A DNA stretch of 64,000 bases from Rutpela maculata (GCA_936432065.2 OW386289.2:13067077-13131076); one strand, 5' to 3'; numbered from the stretch's first letter, positions 13,286 through 25,289 are shown. Notes: generated by a model from the letters alone, not told the origin. Numbers and translations: made by a program.

Positions 13286-13337
13286 TATTTATATCATAGA
13301 TGTTGCATATAATATTTTTTTCTACAAAAAAAAATAC

Positions 13338-13470
13338 AGACCGAGAGTCAAAAATTTTTTCGCTCAAACTTAAAATCTCGACGTTTCATGACATTCTAAG
13401 CCTATCTGAACAATAACAATTTTCAGTTTTTTTTGCGTTACTATACTTCCAATGGATGTGGAAGTAAAAG
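13338..13470. repeat. GTGGAAG-family repeat, 3' fragment
   Basis: This is the right end of the family seen in full at 21617-22293. It runs from the decayed CAGA block through CTCAAACTTAAAATCTCGAC to the terminal hairpin ending GGATGTGGAAGTAA. Confidence 0.75.
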
Positions 13471-14958
13471 TAAATGATTGTCACCTAATGGCTATGAGAT
13501 TTTTTTTACTGTGAGTACCACTAAGAAAGATATCATAAAGAAGTGATAATGAAGACTTATATTTTCATAAATTTCAAGATAATTTGAATAATGTATACCA
13601 AATATATTTAACGAATTATCCATATTTAGTTTATTTATATTATTGGCTAATTTTAAACACATTTTAGGCGAATTGGATTCCGACAATTATTAGGAATTAT
13701 TCCTAAGCTGCCATTTTACTGTTCGGAAAACAATTAGTGTAATCTTCGTATTTCAACTTAATTTCTTTAAAATGGGCCAAAACGTGCAATTTTTGTTGTA
13801 ACTTTTAGAGCACAGTATCTTTTATCATATCCATGAAAAATAATCCACTCTAATAAATCCTGTTGATAGAAAATTTAGACAAAGTTTTGAAATGGTCGAA
13901 TTGAACATATTTTTTTCTTATTTTTTTTTTTAAATAAACATAATTCCTTCAGTGAATCCCTCCACGTTTACTTACACAGTTTTTGAATATTCATATTTTT
14001 TTCCATCTCATTTTTATTTATACTCCATTTTTTGATACAAATTAATAATGAACGTATTATTATTATTAAATATGGTTATTTTAAAACTAGAAAAAAACGC
14101 CTTTTCGAACCATATATGAAACTTTATATTTAATAAATTTTTAGGTAATAACTGAATTCTATTGATTATTTCACTCATTAACGCTATAGCCAATGAGAGC
14201 CCGTTTCTTCACAACATTGCACCAATCAAACGTCATTATTAGTGGTAATTCAAGCTAGATCTGCTTTTGACAGGACCAACATGCAAAATTTATCGCTCTA
14301 ATTTTTTAGGTCGCTGCAGCGGCAAATATTGCGAAAATTTTTTGACGTTTTGTGTCGTGACATGTTTTCGGACAAATCGTGCTTTTAAATGTTATCTATA
14401 AATATCTTCTCTAGCTTATTACTAATTGTTAACGTAAATTGTAAATTGTAGTATTGTATTAATAACCTAAAAAGCCAATGCTATGTGGAACTTATATAGG
14501 TTCGGGACAAGTTATAGGTACACAGCTTTCAATGGCTTAATACCTAACATAATTACAAAATAATTTTCAAAACTAAACTTAAATATGAATATCTATGAAG
14601 CAGACAAATCAGTTATTTCATGATAAATACCCAAATGTAGGTACTTACCTATGGTAATTCATCAATCATTACAAAGCAGCTAACACTCATTTGGAAAATC
14701 AAAACTCTGCAGTATCACTATATACATTATAATTCGTTGTACTTAAAGTCTCTCTACTTAAACAAGTAAACCTTAACTTAACTATCAAACTTCTCAAATT
14801 AGAAACAAGGATTAAATACATAAATATATATTAATAAACACTTTAATATAATAATTCAATTCACTGTTTAGGCTAGTAACTAAGTTAAGCTAGCGTTACT
14901 AGATGGCGGTACCATTCCATCTGAGCCGGTAGCCTTAGAACGTAAAAGGGATAGATTG
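13471..14958. other. AT-rich, no gene seen
   Basis: No domain, RNA gene or repeat boundary is recognisable. Frames here are short and without motifs. Confidence 0.5.
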
Positions 14959-15004
14959 GTAATATCACAGCCTTCTCTGTAAGTAGAGAAGGCTGTGGTA
15001 ATAT
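14959..15004. repeat. Perfect short hairpin
   Basis: The sequence CACAGCCTTCTCT is followed by a 6-base spacer and its exact reverse complement. The complementarity extends a few bases outward on both sides, with TAATAT-like flanks. It could be a miniature foldback scar or a transcribed hairpin. Confidence 0.6.
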
Positions 15005-15379
15005 GCAATTTGTGTGATTTCACCGGTAATGTGATTGGTCGAAGCGTGCTTTGTTGTGATGACTAGTCTTATAAGTTACAGTACCTATGGTTTAACGTAT
15101 ATTGTTTCTCTGGATTGTCATAATTTAAACCTACTTTGTTTTTTATTAGATGAGTCGCTTTGGAAATGCATTTTTATGTGACGTAAATGATGAAATTGAA
15201 GATAAAGGTGAGTAATCTCTAAAAAGCAACAAGGAAATATCTGAAGGCAATTAATTACTGAACATAATATTGAAGATATACTTAATGAATTATTTATTCA
15301 TGAAATATTCTCCACAAATACCACTCGTGCTTTAAATTTTATCTAAAAATTTTGTCTCAAGCTAAGTTGCCCCTAGTTA

Positions 15380-15555
15380 ATATAACTCGTGCAAATTGGC
15401 AGTTTATTATCAAAGATTAAATCCCTCCCGCTAAAGCGGTCGGGATTTAATCAGATAATAAACTGCCAATTTGCACTCTATTACCAGGCAACACGCTTTC
15501 GAAAAAATTTTCGATAAAATTTTAAGCACTAGTGATATTACATACGAAAATTTGC
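15380..15555. repeat. Hairpin-bearing repeat, copy 2 of 2
   Basis: A near-perfect palindrome spans 15389-15476. Outer arms begin GTGCAAATTGGCAG, and the inner arms hold GATTAAATCCC with its complement. About 80 bp to the right matches the flank of the copy at 6466-6625, including AAGCACTA.TGATATTACAT. The stem is better preserved here than in copy 1, which suggests a younger insertion. Confidence 0.7.
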
Positions 15556-16294
15556 TCAAAACTGAATTTATTTGAACCCAAAAATTATCACTTACGAGAT
15601 AAAAATGTAATTTAAATGAAAAAAAAAAATATGTCGAAAGACAAATTTTTTTATTCTTCTGTGATTATTTTCAGGCATTCTACACCCCCGTCAGATATTG
15701 CCATCTAAACCAGAACACCCTGTACTACGCTTACATCGATGCATTTTTGCCTTGCGGGTTAATTCATTAATGTCAGTGCCAAATTGAATTGTAAACAAAA
15801 ACAAACAAGAGCAGCAGGTTAGTGATTATTTTGAAAATGTTTATGACCTATTGTACTATTAGAAGCTGACTCATCTATGTTTATTAATAATACACCAAAC
15901 AGAATACCTTTCTATTTATATGAATAATTACAGGTTAAGATAATTTCATAAACTTTTAGGTCCCCGTGACTCAAATCTACCTGATGAACAAATATCTATC
16001 TATTTGCCTAACGTAAACTATAAATAAACAAATAAAGATAATACTAACCTATGCAAAACGCATTAACGTACTGTCTAAACAAATCAACTAAGTAGACACT
16101 GCAAGTTCATGACTAATTTATTTTCAATAATTTCATGCAAAACGTGCTCGCACAAAAAAATAGAAATATGTTATAAGAGTCTGTTGATAATTTACGATTC
16201 CACAGCGATAAGACTTGTGTATCTCATTATAGCTCAGACGACAGAGACAATTTGATAATGAAATCTTCAAAAACTTGCAAAATTAATAAGTTCT
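15556..16294. other. No recognisable gene
   Basis: I see no coding motif or repeat boundary in this AT-rich stretch. Confidence 0.4.
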
Positions 16295-17713
16295 TTTTTA
16301 ATGAGTTCGAGAAAGTCTATAGAATAATATCCTGAAAACTTTACATACTGCTCGGATGCAGAACTTAAAAAAAAAGTGAAAAAGAATTTTTTTTCATCCA
16401 TTTCTTCAAAATTTTGAAATTAAGTCATAGTAGGAAAAATAAAAAACACGGGTGGATAGACCACGTGTTTCTGAACAAAAAATGTCCTAATAAAATTCAT
16501 CGCTAAAACCACGGTAGTCTTGGAAGAAAATAGTGAAGTAACTTTGTCACTCTGCGCCGGCAAGCGCACGGTTAAATGCATACCATAAAAATTCTCTAAA
16601 AATTCTTAGCAGTTCTAACGAGTAAAATAAAGCTTTTTTTCTCTTTCTGATTACACATTTTTAACATTTTTCTTAGCGAATAGGAGGATAAATAGTGAGC
16701 ATGGAGGGAAAATATATAATTATGAAAGCATGCACAGACACCACACATAGCTACTGGATCGAAGCAGATCTGCCGCGCCGTCACTTGCATGAATTTTTAC
16801 CTAACTTTACTGTATTGCATTTATTACAGGTATACTTATCCATATTTAAACTAGTTCCAATGGATTCCTTAAATATTTGTTAATGTATTGGAAAAGTTCC
16901 AGAATTTATATTCAAAACTATAGAGAATTGTAAGGATGAGACAAGGGCGGATCTGGGCCTTGAGCTTGGGAGTGGTAACACAGCCGCGTGCTGAATATAA
17001 CAAAAATGTTTTTCCTCGAAAATTAAAATTGATGAGCGGAGGGAGAAAATCACAAAAAAAATTTCTACTGTCAAAAAAAATTATACACAACTAAATAAAA
17101 TATATATTCAAAAATATAAAATAAAATAATAAAAATTATGAAATTTTAAAACGAAAGTTGGTGGTTTACAGAATCCTGGGAGGGTAATTAATTAAATCGC
17201 TAATTCTGATCATGATGGTATACTTGTTAACAGTTCTCAATGAAGAAAGAATTTTTTTGAAGGATTTTTATTTTTTTTTTATATTTGTTATTGCGACGAT
17301 TGAGTTCGGGCGTGATAATATATATGAGTATATTTTTCCCATGCATTATTTGCTTGTATTGTTAAAAAAAAAGCATTGAAAAGCTACAATTTCCATCTTT
17401 TAAATGAACCAACACTATATAGATTGAACAAATTCTGATTTAGTGACGCGTAATTCAGTGCGTCGGTGTCTCAGTCATGCGTATTCAAGTATGCGCACGC
17501 ATGGATTTCCGAGTAATAACGTTACTTGACTATTTTTCCGTTAATACTGTGGCTTTAGCAATAAATTGTGTTAGAACATTTTGACTTAATTTTAAAATTT
17601 TGAAAAAACGGATAAAAATTTTTTTTTTCACTTTTTTTTTATGTTCTGCATCCGAACGAAATGTAAACTTTTCAGGATATTATTCTGTACACTTTCACGA
17701 ACTCATTAAAAAC
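16295..17713. mobile_element. Non-coding inverted-repeat element, about 1.4 kb
   Basis: Inverted arms lie at about 16295-16580 and 17440-17713. Outer blocks include TTTTTAATGAGTTCG against CGAACTCATTAAAAA, and GGATGCAGAAC against GTTCTGCATCC. Inner blocks include ACCACGGTAGT against a phrase like TACTGTGGCTT. The interior has no transposase-like reading, so this is probably a MITE or a deleted transposon. Opposing short frames at about 16596-17090 are shadows without motifs. Confidence 0.7.
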
Positions 17714-18107
17714 ACATATTCATTTTGCACTGGGCTATTATAAAACTTAACGAATAGAAGATGCAATCTAGTGTGTCCGACTGCGAATACCTATTTGATT
17801 AATATTTTGCTCGAATATGGCACTATTCCTATTTAATGGTGCCTCTGAGATTAAGCACAAACCCAATACATTTTTATTTTAATTGTTCAAATTGATATTT
17901 GAGGCCTGCCTTTTCAAAACGTGGTAAGTGCCATTTTATTATTTTATTTATTAATCCAAACAAAACGATTGCACTTTTGTTCATTTCGAAAAATAGAAGA
18001 GAATTTCTAAAAACGCGGCTCAATTCGGTTATCGATGGTGTAAACATTAAAAGAACCCGCATATCACAAATGGAAATCCGGTATCCATTAAATTTCTCCA
18101 ATTACTT

Positions 18108-18275
18108 CCACGTCTAGTTATAGTAACGCAAAAATAATTTTGAAAATTTTTATTGTTCAGATAGGTTTAGAATGTCATGAAACGTCGATATTTTAAGTTT
18201 GAGCAAAAAAATTCTGTCGTTCTGTCTGTCAGTCTGTCTGTCGGTCTGTCTGTCTGTAACTTTTTGTTGATTTAA
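18108..18275. repeat. GTGGAAG-family repeat, terminal fragment
   Basis: It begins ACTTCCACGTC and runs through GTCATGAAACGTCGATATTT into a TCTG microsatellite. This is the reverse complement of the family's right end. Confidence 0.7.
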
Positions 18276-18365
18276 AGATATTGACATATGTGTATTTTAA
18301 CCATTTTTATCTTATTCGAAGGGTTAAAGGGTAAATAGGTAAATCAAGCATAAATAGTAAATCAA

Positions 18366-18560
18366 GTAACGGCGCTTAGTGCTTCGAGTACCTTACGAAA
18401 GGGCTTAGTGCTTAGTAATCTCGCAAAGTACTCGGGAGCATTCAAAAGGACTCGCAAGCACTTGAAAAGGCTCGTAAGCACTTTAGCGCTCGCGAGCACT
18501 AAAATGCTTGCGACCACACCAAAAAGCTCCCAAGCACTTTATGACTCGTGACAACTTTAA
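18366..18560. repeat. Degenerate minisatellite, unit about 20 bp
   Basis: At least eight diverged units follow the pattern GCTCGYRAGCACTTNAAAAG. Variants such as CTCGCAAGCACTTG, CTCGTAAGCACTTT and CTCGCGAGCACTAA occur in a row. Units partly match the reverse strand because CTCGYRAG is near-palindromic. Confidence 0.65.
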
Positions 18561-21389
18561 AATTTTTACAAGCAAAGAATCATTTCTGCATGAAATTTGT
18601 GAATTCACACTCAATTTAGGAAAAAAATTTTAGGCTAAAAAAAATTTATTTTATGACGAAAAAAATATAATTAATTACATCACATCTCGTGCAATAATAA
18701 TAATAATTCTTAAGAAAATACTTTATATTAAATTGTTTTCATTCATTATTTTTTTCAAAATAGTCTCAAATATATTTTTTTTAATTGGGTGTGTGCCAAG
18801 CAAATGATGGTTTCCTGTTTCATTTTTGCTCGAAAACGGCTGGGATTATCAAATTCATTCATACATTATCATTAGTCATCATATTATGTTATATTTTACA
18901 TTACAAGCACAATAAGCATACTTACCAAATTCACGTAAAACTGTGTTGATACCTTTATCATTTATCATATTAATATCTATATTCTAATCTAGTCAGAAGT
19001 ACAAAATGGTGTACCCTCTACCTAAAAGCATGATGTGAGATGTGATAATGATAAATTGTCTCTTTCCTTAAAAAATAATTCTCCACCAAGGTGAAAACCA
19101 GAATAGTATACAGTATTACAGTGTGTGTCCGGGTGGACCTAACACCTAACTATACTTGCAATCTTTCTTATTTTGCATTTTTAGAGAAAAAGTCACTCTT
19201 CATAAAATGTTTTTCTTACTCTGAAAAGCCCTTAGCTATAGTCGGAATTTCGAAATAACGTACAGGATGGTTAACAAATAAGGAAACGTGAACTTGTGAC
19301 AAAAGTAAAGTATAAGTATTTTGAAAGGAGATTGTTGCAGAAAAAAGTAGTTTCTAATGTCAACGAAAGGTCAGATATGAAATTTGAACGTCGTATCTCA
19401 CATTTTTGCCAAAATTATGATTAAAATAATTTAAAAAAATGAATTAAAAAAATGAAAAATAACAAAATATAAGTATAATATTTCTATTGATGTTTTATTG
19501 TCATGTTCTTTGTTGTTCTTTGGTTCAATTTAATTACTTTAATCATAATTTTGGCAAAAATATCAACTTTGAGATACGTTCTAAGTGTAAGTCCATATGT
19601 AGATCATAAAATGTACATCCACTGCTTCTTATGTATCAGAATAGGTCGCCGCGCTGTTAGTTCAACCTCGAGCGCAAGTCGACCGGGTAAAATTGTTGAG
19701 TGATCAAGTCGTCTAAAAAACTACTTATTAAATCAAGGGTGCAATGCCTGCCGATCCCAGGTGTGTTTTTAACTTGCCGACCTGGTTTCCAACCAGGTGC
19801 TCCATTTAAAAATATACCACACGGCCCCGTAGCACCCTTTACATGATTTTTTTTTAATATTTATAAATCTAGACCGAGATTTAACCCTTTACCGACGAAA
19901 ACAAAGGATATATGGTCCTTAAAAGTTTTTAATGATTTTTTATCTTTCGATTGTTTGCTTCTGTCATGGTTTTATCGGAGTCTGGGCCTGTAATTAATTT
20001 GATTTTATCGGTATTTAGAAAAGCATACGTTATTTGCATATGTAAATAAACGATTTTTCTTTTCTAGATGAAAAAATATATAATAAATTGATTGTTTATA
20101 TATTTGACAGGAATTCGTTTACGGTTAGAGATGACTAACGAGAGAGATAACAATTTTCCAAAGATTTTCGTTTATCAAACTATCAGCGAATACTACACTT
20201 TGTGAACGCAACGCGCAAGGCGTAATTGCGTTTTTGGGTGGTGTAGTCGTAGTCACATAAAGGTTTATTGTTATATGAAGTGCTAGTAAAAGTAATAATA
20301 AGAGTTCCTCGACTAATTTACTATCAAAATTGAACTACTATTTATTTATTTCTAAAAAATGTCTATTTATCTTTCGCCATAAAAAAGGAGTATGCATGTA
20401 TATTGGCCCAAGAAAAATGTAAGTTCAACAATCATGAAAAGAGTTTCCGCTTTTGACTCGACTGGTTTGAAAAATTGCAGCATATTTATATTTACATTAC
20501 ACATCCCTGTAAATGTGTAGAAAACATGTATTTTCTTAGATTATGTCAATAAAATGTCAGAATTTGAAAGTATAACTATAGCAAGTGGAAAACTTTTTAT
20601 CTTTCTTTCAATATACGCCAAGTATATTGGGAAGAAATAAAGATAAAGAATGGGATAACATTTTTATTTAAAAAATTTTTCTGGGATTTGTAGTTTTTGA
20701 GAAAATATTATGTGAATTTATGATTTCCTTTTTGGTGATTGGCCCGGTACCATATTTCCTTAAAAACTTATTAGATTTCGATCTTTCATCTTTAGAACGA
20801 AAATATGTATTATAACTGTCTATAGGTCTTAAGAGTGATTACTAAACTAAAAACAAACATTAATGTGAAACGTATAAGTTATGCCTTAGTAGATGTTGAC
20901 CCAAAGAGAAGTCGGCAGAAACACCTCTTTCAAAGACTAAAAGCCCTTTAGCTGCGATGCAAACGCTCGAAACATCTATTTTACGGCATTGACTTCAAAG
21001 ACACTGGCGGCAGACGACTCCGCGGAACTTGAAAGACAAAGTCAAGTCAAGTCAAAGTCAAGCAGAAGGAAATTATAAAATAAACTGTTAAAGTTGGATT
21101 TCTTTTTGTGACCACAACTGTACATGAAAAACATTTTTCTGGTTTTTGATCATCGATTTGGTATCACTTCTTCCCCTAATTGTCTCCTAGCCAATTTGAT
21201 TACTCACAATCAATCAGTTCTTCATTTTTATAAATAAACAAGTAGGTACAAACAAAAATACAACAACACTCAATAACGAAATGGGCCTGTAGTTTTCAAT
21301 AATATTGGTGACACATTCTTAAAAATAGCGTTAAGACTTGCACGAAATAAAAAACTGTAAATTCTTATTAATGCAAGCAAATTAGACTA
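18561..21389. other. No gene; scattered repeat fragments
   Basis: The stretch 19120-19280 is an inverted copy of about 36825-36985, sharing for example a phrase like CCGGGTGGACCTAACA and TACAGGATGGTTAA. A perfect 8-bp stem, ACCTGGTT-TCC-AACCAGGT, lies near 19787-19805. The rest, including the GTCAAG-rich patch at about 21040, holds nothing I can name. Confidence 0.45.
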
Positions 21390-21616
21390 AAAAACGCTGA
21401 ATAGGAGAAATAATTTATAAAATAATAATATTTGGGATGCGTACTCTAGATAGAGTTAGAAATAGATACCCGAAAAGTCCCCCTACCATCCAATTTTGCG
21501 GTGGAACGTCCTTTTCATTGCAAAAAAACATCCCCAACGGGGACTTAACGTTGGTTTTTCACTTTTATCTTGTAAACCGTTCGTCGGAAGAGAAAAAACT
21601 ATAGGAAATAAAAAAA

Positions 21617-22293
21617 ACCGCTGCCCAATTCACTACTTCCACATCCAGATTCTCTATCCAAGTCACTCACAACGAAAACAACTTTGTATGTGAAAATAAC
21701 TGTTTATGGAACTTTAATAATATAATATTTGAAATCCCCTACCCCAAAAACCCATAAAACGATACCCCACATCCGTAGTGGGGTGGGGGGTGGTGATAGA
21801 GGGGTGGTAGTGGGGGTGGATGAAGTAAAAAAATATTTTGAGGTTTCTGGTTCCTGTACACTAAATCACAATTTTTTTTCATCCCCTTTAATAAGGGGGT
21901 GGGGGTGATAATGGGGGTGGCTAATGCCAAAAATCTCTTGTATATACTAAATACCAATTTTATGGACTATTACCTGTTTGATTGACCTATTTACCTCAAA
22001 TTTACCCCCCAACCTTTCGACGGAAGAAGATGAAAATATAATCTAGTTCTAGATCTCGTCAAAGTACATATGTGTACCAAATTTCAAGTCAATATCTTAA
22101 ACGGTTCCAGAGTAAACGTGCGCACAAAAAAAGTTACAGACAGACAGACCGACAGACAGACAGACAGAAATTTTTTTTTCGCTCAAACTTAAAATCTCGA
22201 CGTTTCATGACATTTTAAGCCTATTTATTTGGACAATAAAAATTTTTAAAAAATTTTTTGTCGTTACTATTCTTCCACTGGACGTGGAAGTAA
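21617..22293. repeat. Full-length GTGGAAG-family repeat nested in the TIR
   Basis: The left end is CTACTTCCACATCCAG and the right end is CTTCCACTGGACGTGGAAGTAA, itself a small hairpin. In order it holds GTTTATGGAACTTTAATAAT, a block near TAGTGGGGTGGGGG, ACTAAATCACAATTTT, AAGTCAATATCTTAAACGG, a CAGA/CCGA microsatellite at about 22138-22168, and CTTAAAATCTCGACGTTTCA. No protein is encoded. It breaks an inverted repeat that is otherwise continuous, so its limits are well defined by comparison with the right arm. Confidence 0.8.
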
Positions 22294-22562
22294 TTTGTCG
22301 TTAAATTCTGCATAAAAAATGTCGTATTAACCTTGTAGCTTATCCTCAACTATTGCGCGCTAACAACGTCCGAACAGAGGGGGCGCAGAGGTACAAATCG
22401 ATCCTATTCCAAGTCTCACAGCGAATATCTTAAAACCGGTTACTTTAACGAGAAAAATGCTCAGGAATGAATTTATCGAGCGGAATTTTCTCTGTAAGAT
22501 GCATATATAGCGGGTTTTGACGCAAGTGATTTTTATGTATTTTCCCCTTTATTTCCACAAAG

Positions 22563-23903
22563 TTGTTTTTCGATTCCACGCAAATATATCAGAGGTTAAT
22601 CTGCACTGTTCACTCAAAAGAAGATTTGGAGTCATGTTTCAACTTTGGGCTTACTTCAATTCCTCTTCCTCTCTTCGATGAGGAAGGGTTAATGAAAAAA
22701 CTAAGAAATCGTCTCTGTATGATATTTTCAATGCTGTACGAGAAAGGCCAATATATTTTTCCGATTGCCAGTTCATTGTTGATGGCGATCATTTGATTCA
22801 TCGTGTAGTACGGCCGAAGCAGGATAACTTTGACGACATTTATACAGCCTACGTTCGCTTTATTTGTAATCATTACGGCCAAAAGTGACTGTAGTGTTTG
22901 ACGGATATGCTGACTTCGTACTGTTGAGCATCGTAGAGCATCGAGACAGCAGCGACTTTTGACACGCATTTCACCGGAAATTATTTTAAATGAGAACACG
23001 CCACTGACTGAAACGCAAAATAAATTGATAAACAATCTCACAAACAAGGAATGGTTTATTTTGCAATTGGTGGAGAGATTTAAACACGAGAAAATCAAAA
23101 CAATTACTGCTGTAGACGGCGCTGACGTACTCATAGTTCAAACCGCCTTAAATGAATCTCATGAAAACGATACAGAGGTCATCGTCGGACAAGATATTGA
23201 TCTTCTCGCATTGATTATCGCTAGCGCACTTGAAGATAAAAATATTCGTTTCTTAAGAGAGGCTCAGGGAAAAATAGAAAATAAAGCATACAGTTCTCGT
23301 GACTTGCAGTCCCCGGAAGTTTTAAAAAGCTGTAAGGAGACAATTTTGTTTGTCCACGTGTTCAGTGGATGCGATACCACTTCAGCTTTCTTTGGTAAAG
23401 GAAAAGTGCAAACGGTAGAATGCGTCAATAAAAGAAAAGATCTCGAAGAGTTTGTCCATATATTCAACAACCGTAGCTCAACGAAAAAAGAAATTACAAG
23501 TGCTGAAGAGCAATTCGCGCTAGCAGTATAAAAAACCCCCAAAAAAGAAACATCTTTGAACCATCAAAGATTCATTATCTTCAATAAGTTAGTCGGTCAA
23601 TCTAGTACTGCCGGAATTCTGCCAAGACTGCCACCAACATCTGAGGCATTACGTCAACATTCTTACAGAGTATTTCTCTAAATTCATGCTTGGCGAGGAG
23701 AAAACTTGGAACCAACGGAATGGGATTGAAAGAAAGTAGGCAACATTTTAGCACCCATTTATACCACCGAGTTACCAGCACCAATTTCCACTCTAAAGCT
23801 AATATCCTGCAGCTGCGGAAAACGATGCAGCTGTATTAAGGTTGGATTGCGCTGCTCAACAATGTGCTCTAATTTGCGATGGGCAAGGATGTTTAAATTC
23901 TGA
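22563..23903 (+). pseudogene. Decayed PIN-like nuclease-domain protein with Cys-rich tail
   Basis: The pieces occur in order over three frames. SIPLPLFDEEGLMKK (about 22650-22700) is followed by FIVDGDHLIHRVVRPK (about 22770) and VTVVFDGYAD (about 22885). The longest intact part, 22959-23531, contains VDGADVLIVQTAL, VGQDIDLLALI and FSGCDTTSAFFGKGK (core 23361-23390). Downstream come GILPRLPPTSEALRQHSYRV, EPTEWDWKKV and the tail CSCGKRCSCIKVGLRCSTMC (23808-23867), then a stop at 23901. The acidic residues and GCDTT motif suggest a PIN/FEN-type metal-dependent nuclease, and the tail resembles a CXC-type DNA- or zinc-binding segment. Both are inferences. Frameshifts and a stop near 23680 show it is broken. 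Confidence 0.8.
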
Positions 23904-24530
23904 ATTCGAAAAAGAGTTCGTGTAAAATTGGAAAGAATTTTAGTGGAATAGGCCTGCAGGGAAACCACCTTTAAAAAAAACGCACCGAAGCTCTACCTCG
24001 TGGGTGGTGTGGAAACGAGCTCAAATTGAAAACCACAGCTTTGTGGAAAAAAAGGGAAAAATACATAAAAATCACTTGTGTCAAAACCCGCTGTATATGC
24101 ATCTTATAGAGAAAATTCCGCTCTATAAATTCATTCCTGAGCATTTTTCTCATTAAAGTAACCGGTTTTAAGATATTCGCTGTGAAACTTATAATAGGAT
24201 CGATTTTTACCTCTGCGCCCCAAACTGCCCCCTGTTCGGACGCTGTTAGCGTGAAATAGGTGAGGATAAGCTACAAGGTTAGGACATTTCTTATGCAAAG
24301 TTTAACGACAAATTTTTTATTTCCTATACTTTCTTCTCTTCCGACGAACGGTTTACATGATAAAAGTGAAAGACCAGCGTTAAGTCCCCGTTGGGGATGA
24401 TTTTTTGCAAAAAAAAGCGCGTTCCACCCCCAAATTGGGGAGGAACTTTTCGCGTATCTATTTCTAACCCCATCTAGAGTATGCATCCCAAATATTATTA
24501 CTTTATAAAGTATTTCTTCTAAAATATCTA

Positions 24531-25289
24531 ATCTACTTTTTTAAACATTTTCTCGACCTATATCAGTTTACTAATATGTCCATTATACAAAAGCACATTT
24601 TAGGTTCGGCCATAATTAGATCCAACCCGAAAAATTTCCTATAATTGATAGATGATATGCCCACAGCAGATGTTCCATGAACTAACAAACACATCTGTTT
24701 AAAGTTTTCTATTACGCAAATAAGAATAAGGTGTCGATTTGTATTAATTAAATGAGTCATGCACCTAGACGATCATTGTTTATGAATAACGAGGCGGTTA
24801 AATGGGATTGAACTTCCTCGAATAGATACTTATGCAAAATAATAATAATAAATATTAAACTTTAGTGTTATTGAATTATTACATCTTGTCCTAGAGAATT
24901 GAAATAACGATTATTAATGACTGTTGGTATAATAAATGGGTTTATGTAAAAATGTCGTCCTGAAATTGGAGATTGAATATTATCAAATGTTGTTCTATTT
25001 ATTTCCTGATTCATGTAGTCCTTCAACTGCAACCCAAAACATTCTTTTTCAAAATTGCAAAACATTAATTTTGATTGATAGAGTCATGGTATTTTGCAAA
25101 TATTACCTAATATGCACCACTTCAACTCCTACAATATATTGTAGTTTGAGACTAGTTCAAGGTAATGTTTCTTAGAAAAAGAACAAAAAATTGAAAAATT
25201 ACAAACCAAATTGCCATCTTAATAATAGAGCATAAGAACACTCACACAAAGAACAACATTCACAAAAAAAAAAAAATGAAATCTGGGCT
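24531..25289. other. No recognisable gene
   Basis: The sequence is AT-rich. Short frames on both strands at 24868-25175 overlap and show no motif. Confidence 0.45.

Larger units (their letters stand above)
21390..24530 (+). mobile_element. Long-TIR transposon with a PIN-like, Cys-tailed protein gene
   Basis: The right arm (about 24035-24530) is the reverse complement of a left arm at about 21390-21616 plus 22292-22560. Outer blocks share ATAATATTTGGGATGC, ATCCCCAACGGGGACTTAAC and CCGTTCGTCGGAAGAGAA. Inner blocks share ACCTTGTAGCTTATCCTCA, TTAAAACCGGTTACTTTAA and ATGCTCAGGAATGAATTTAT. The left arm is interrupted at 21617-22291 by a GTGGAAG-family repeat, so each true arm is about 450-500 bp. 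Between the arms on the + strand is a decayed gene. The original element was about 2.5 kb. The outer limits are accurate to about 15 bp. Confidence 0.8.

Noticed and set aside
19787..19805. Perfect stem ACCTGGTT-TCC-AACCAGGT considered as part of a tRNA or SINE
   Set aside because: The surrounding sequence does not give a tRNA cloverleaf or convincing A and B boxes.
22610..23542. Two - strand frames opposite the PIN-like gene
   Set aside because: The + strand reading has ordered family motifs and the - strand readings have none.
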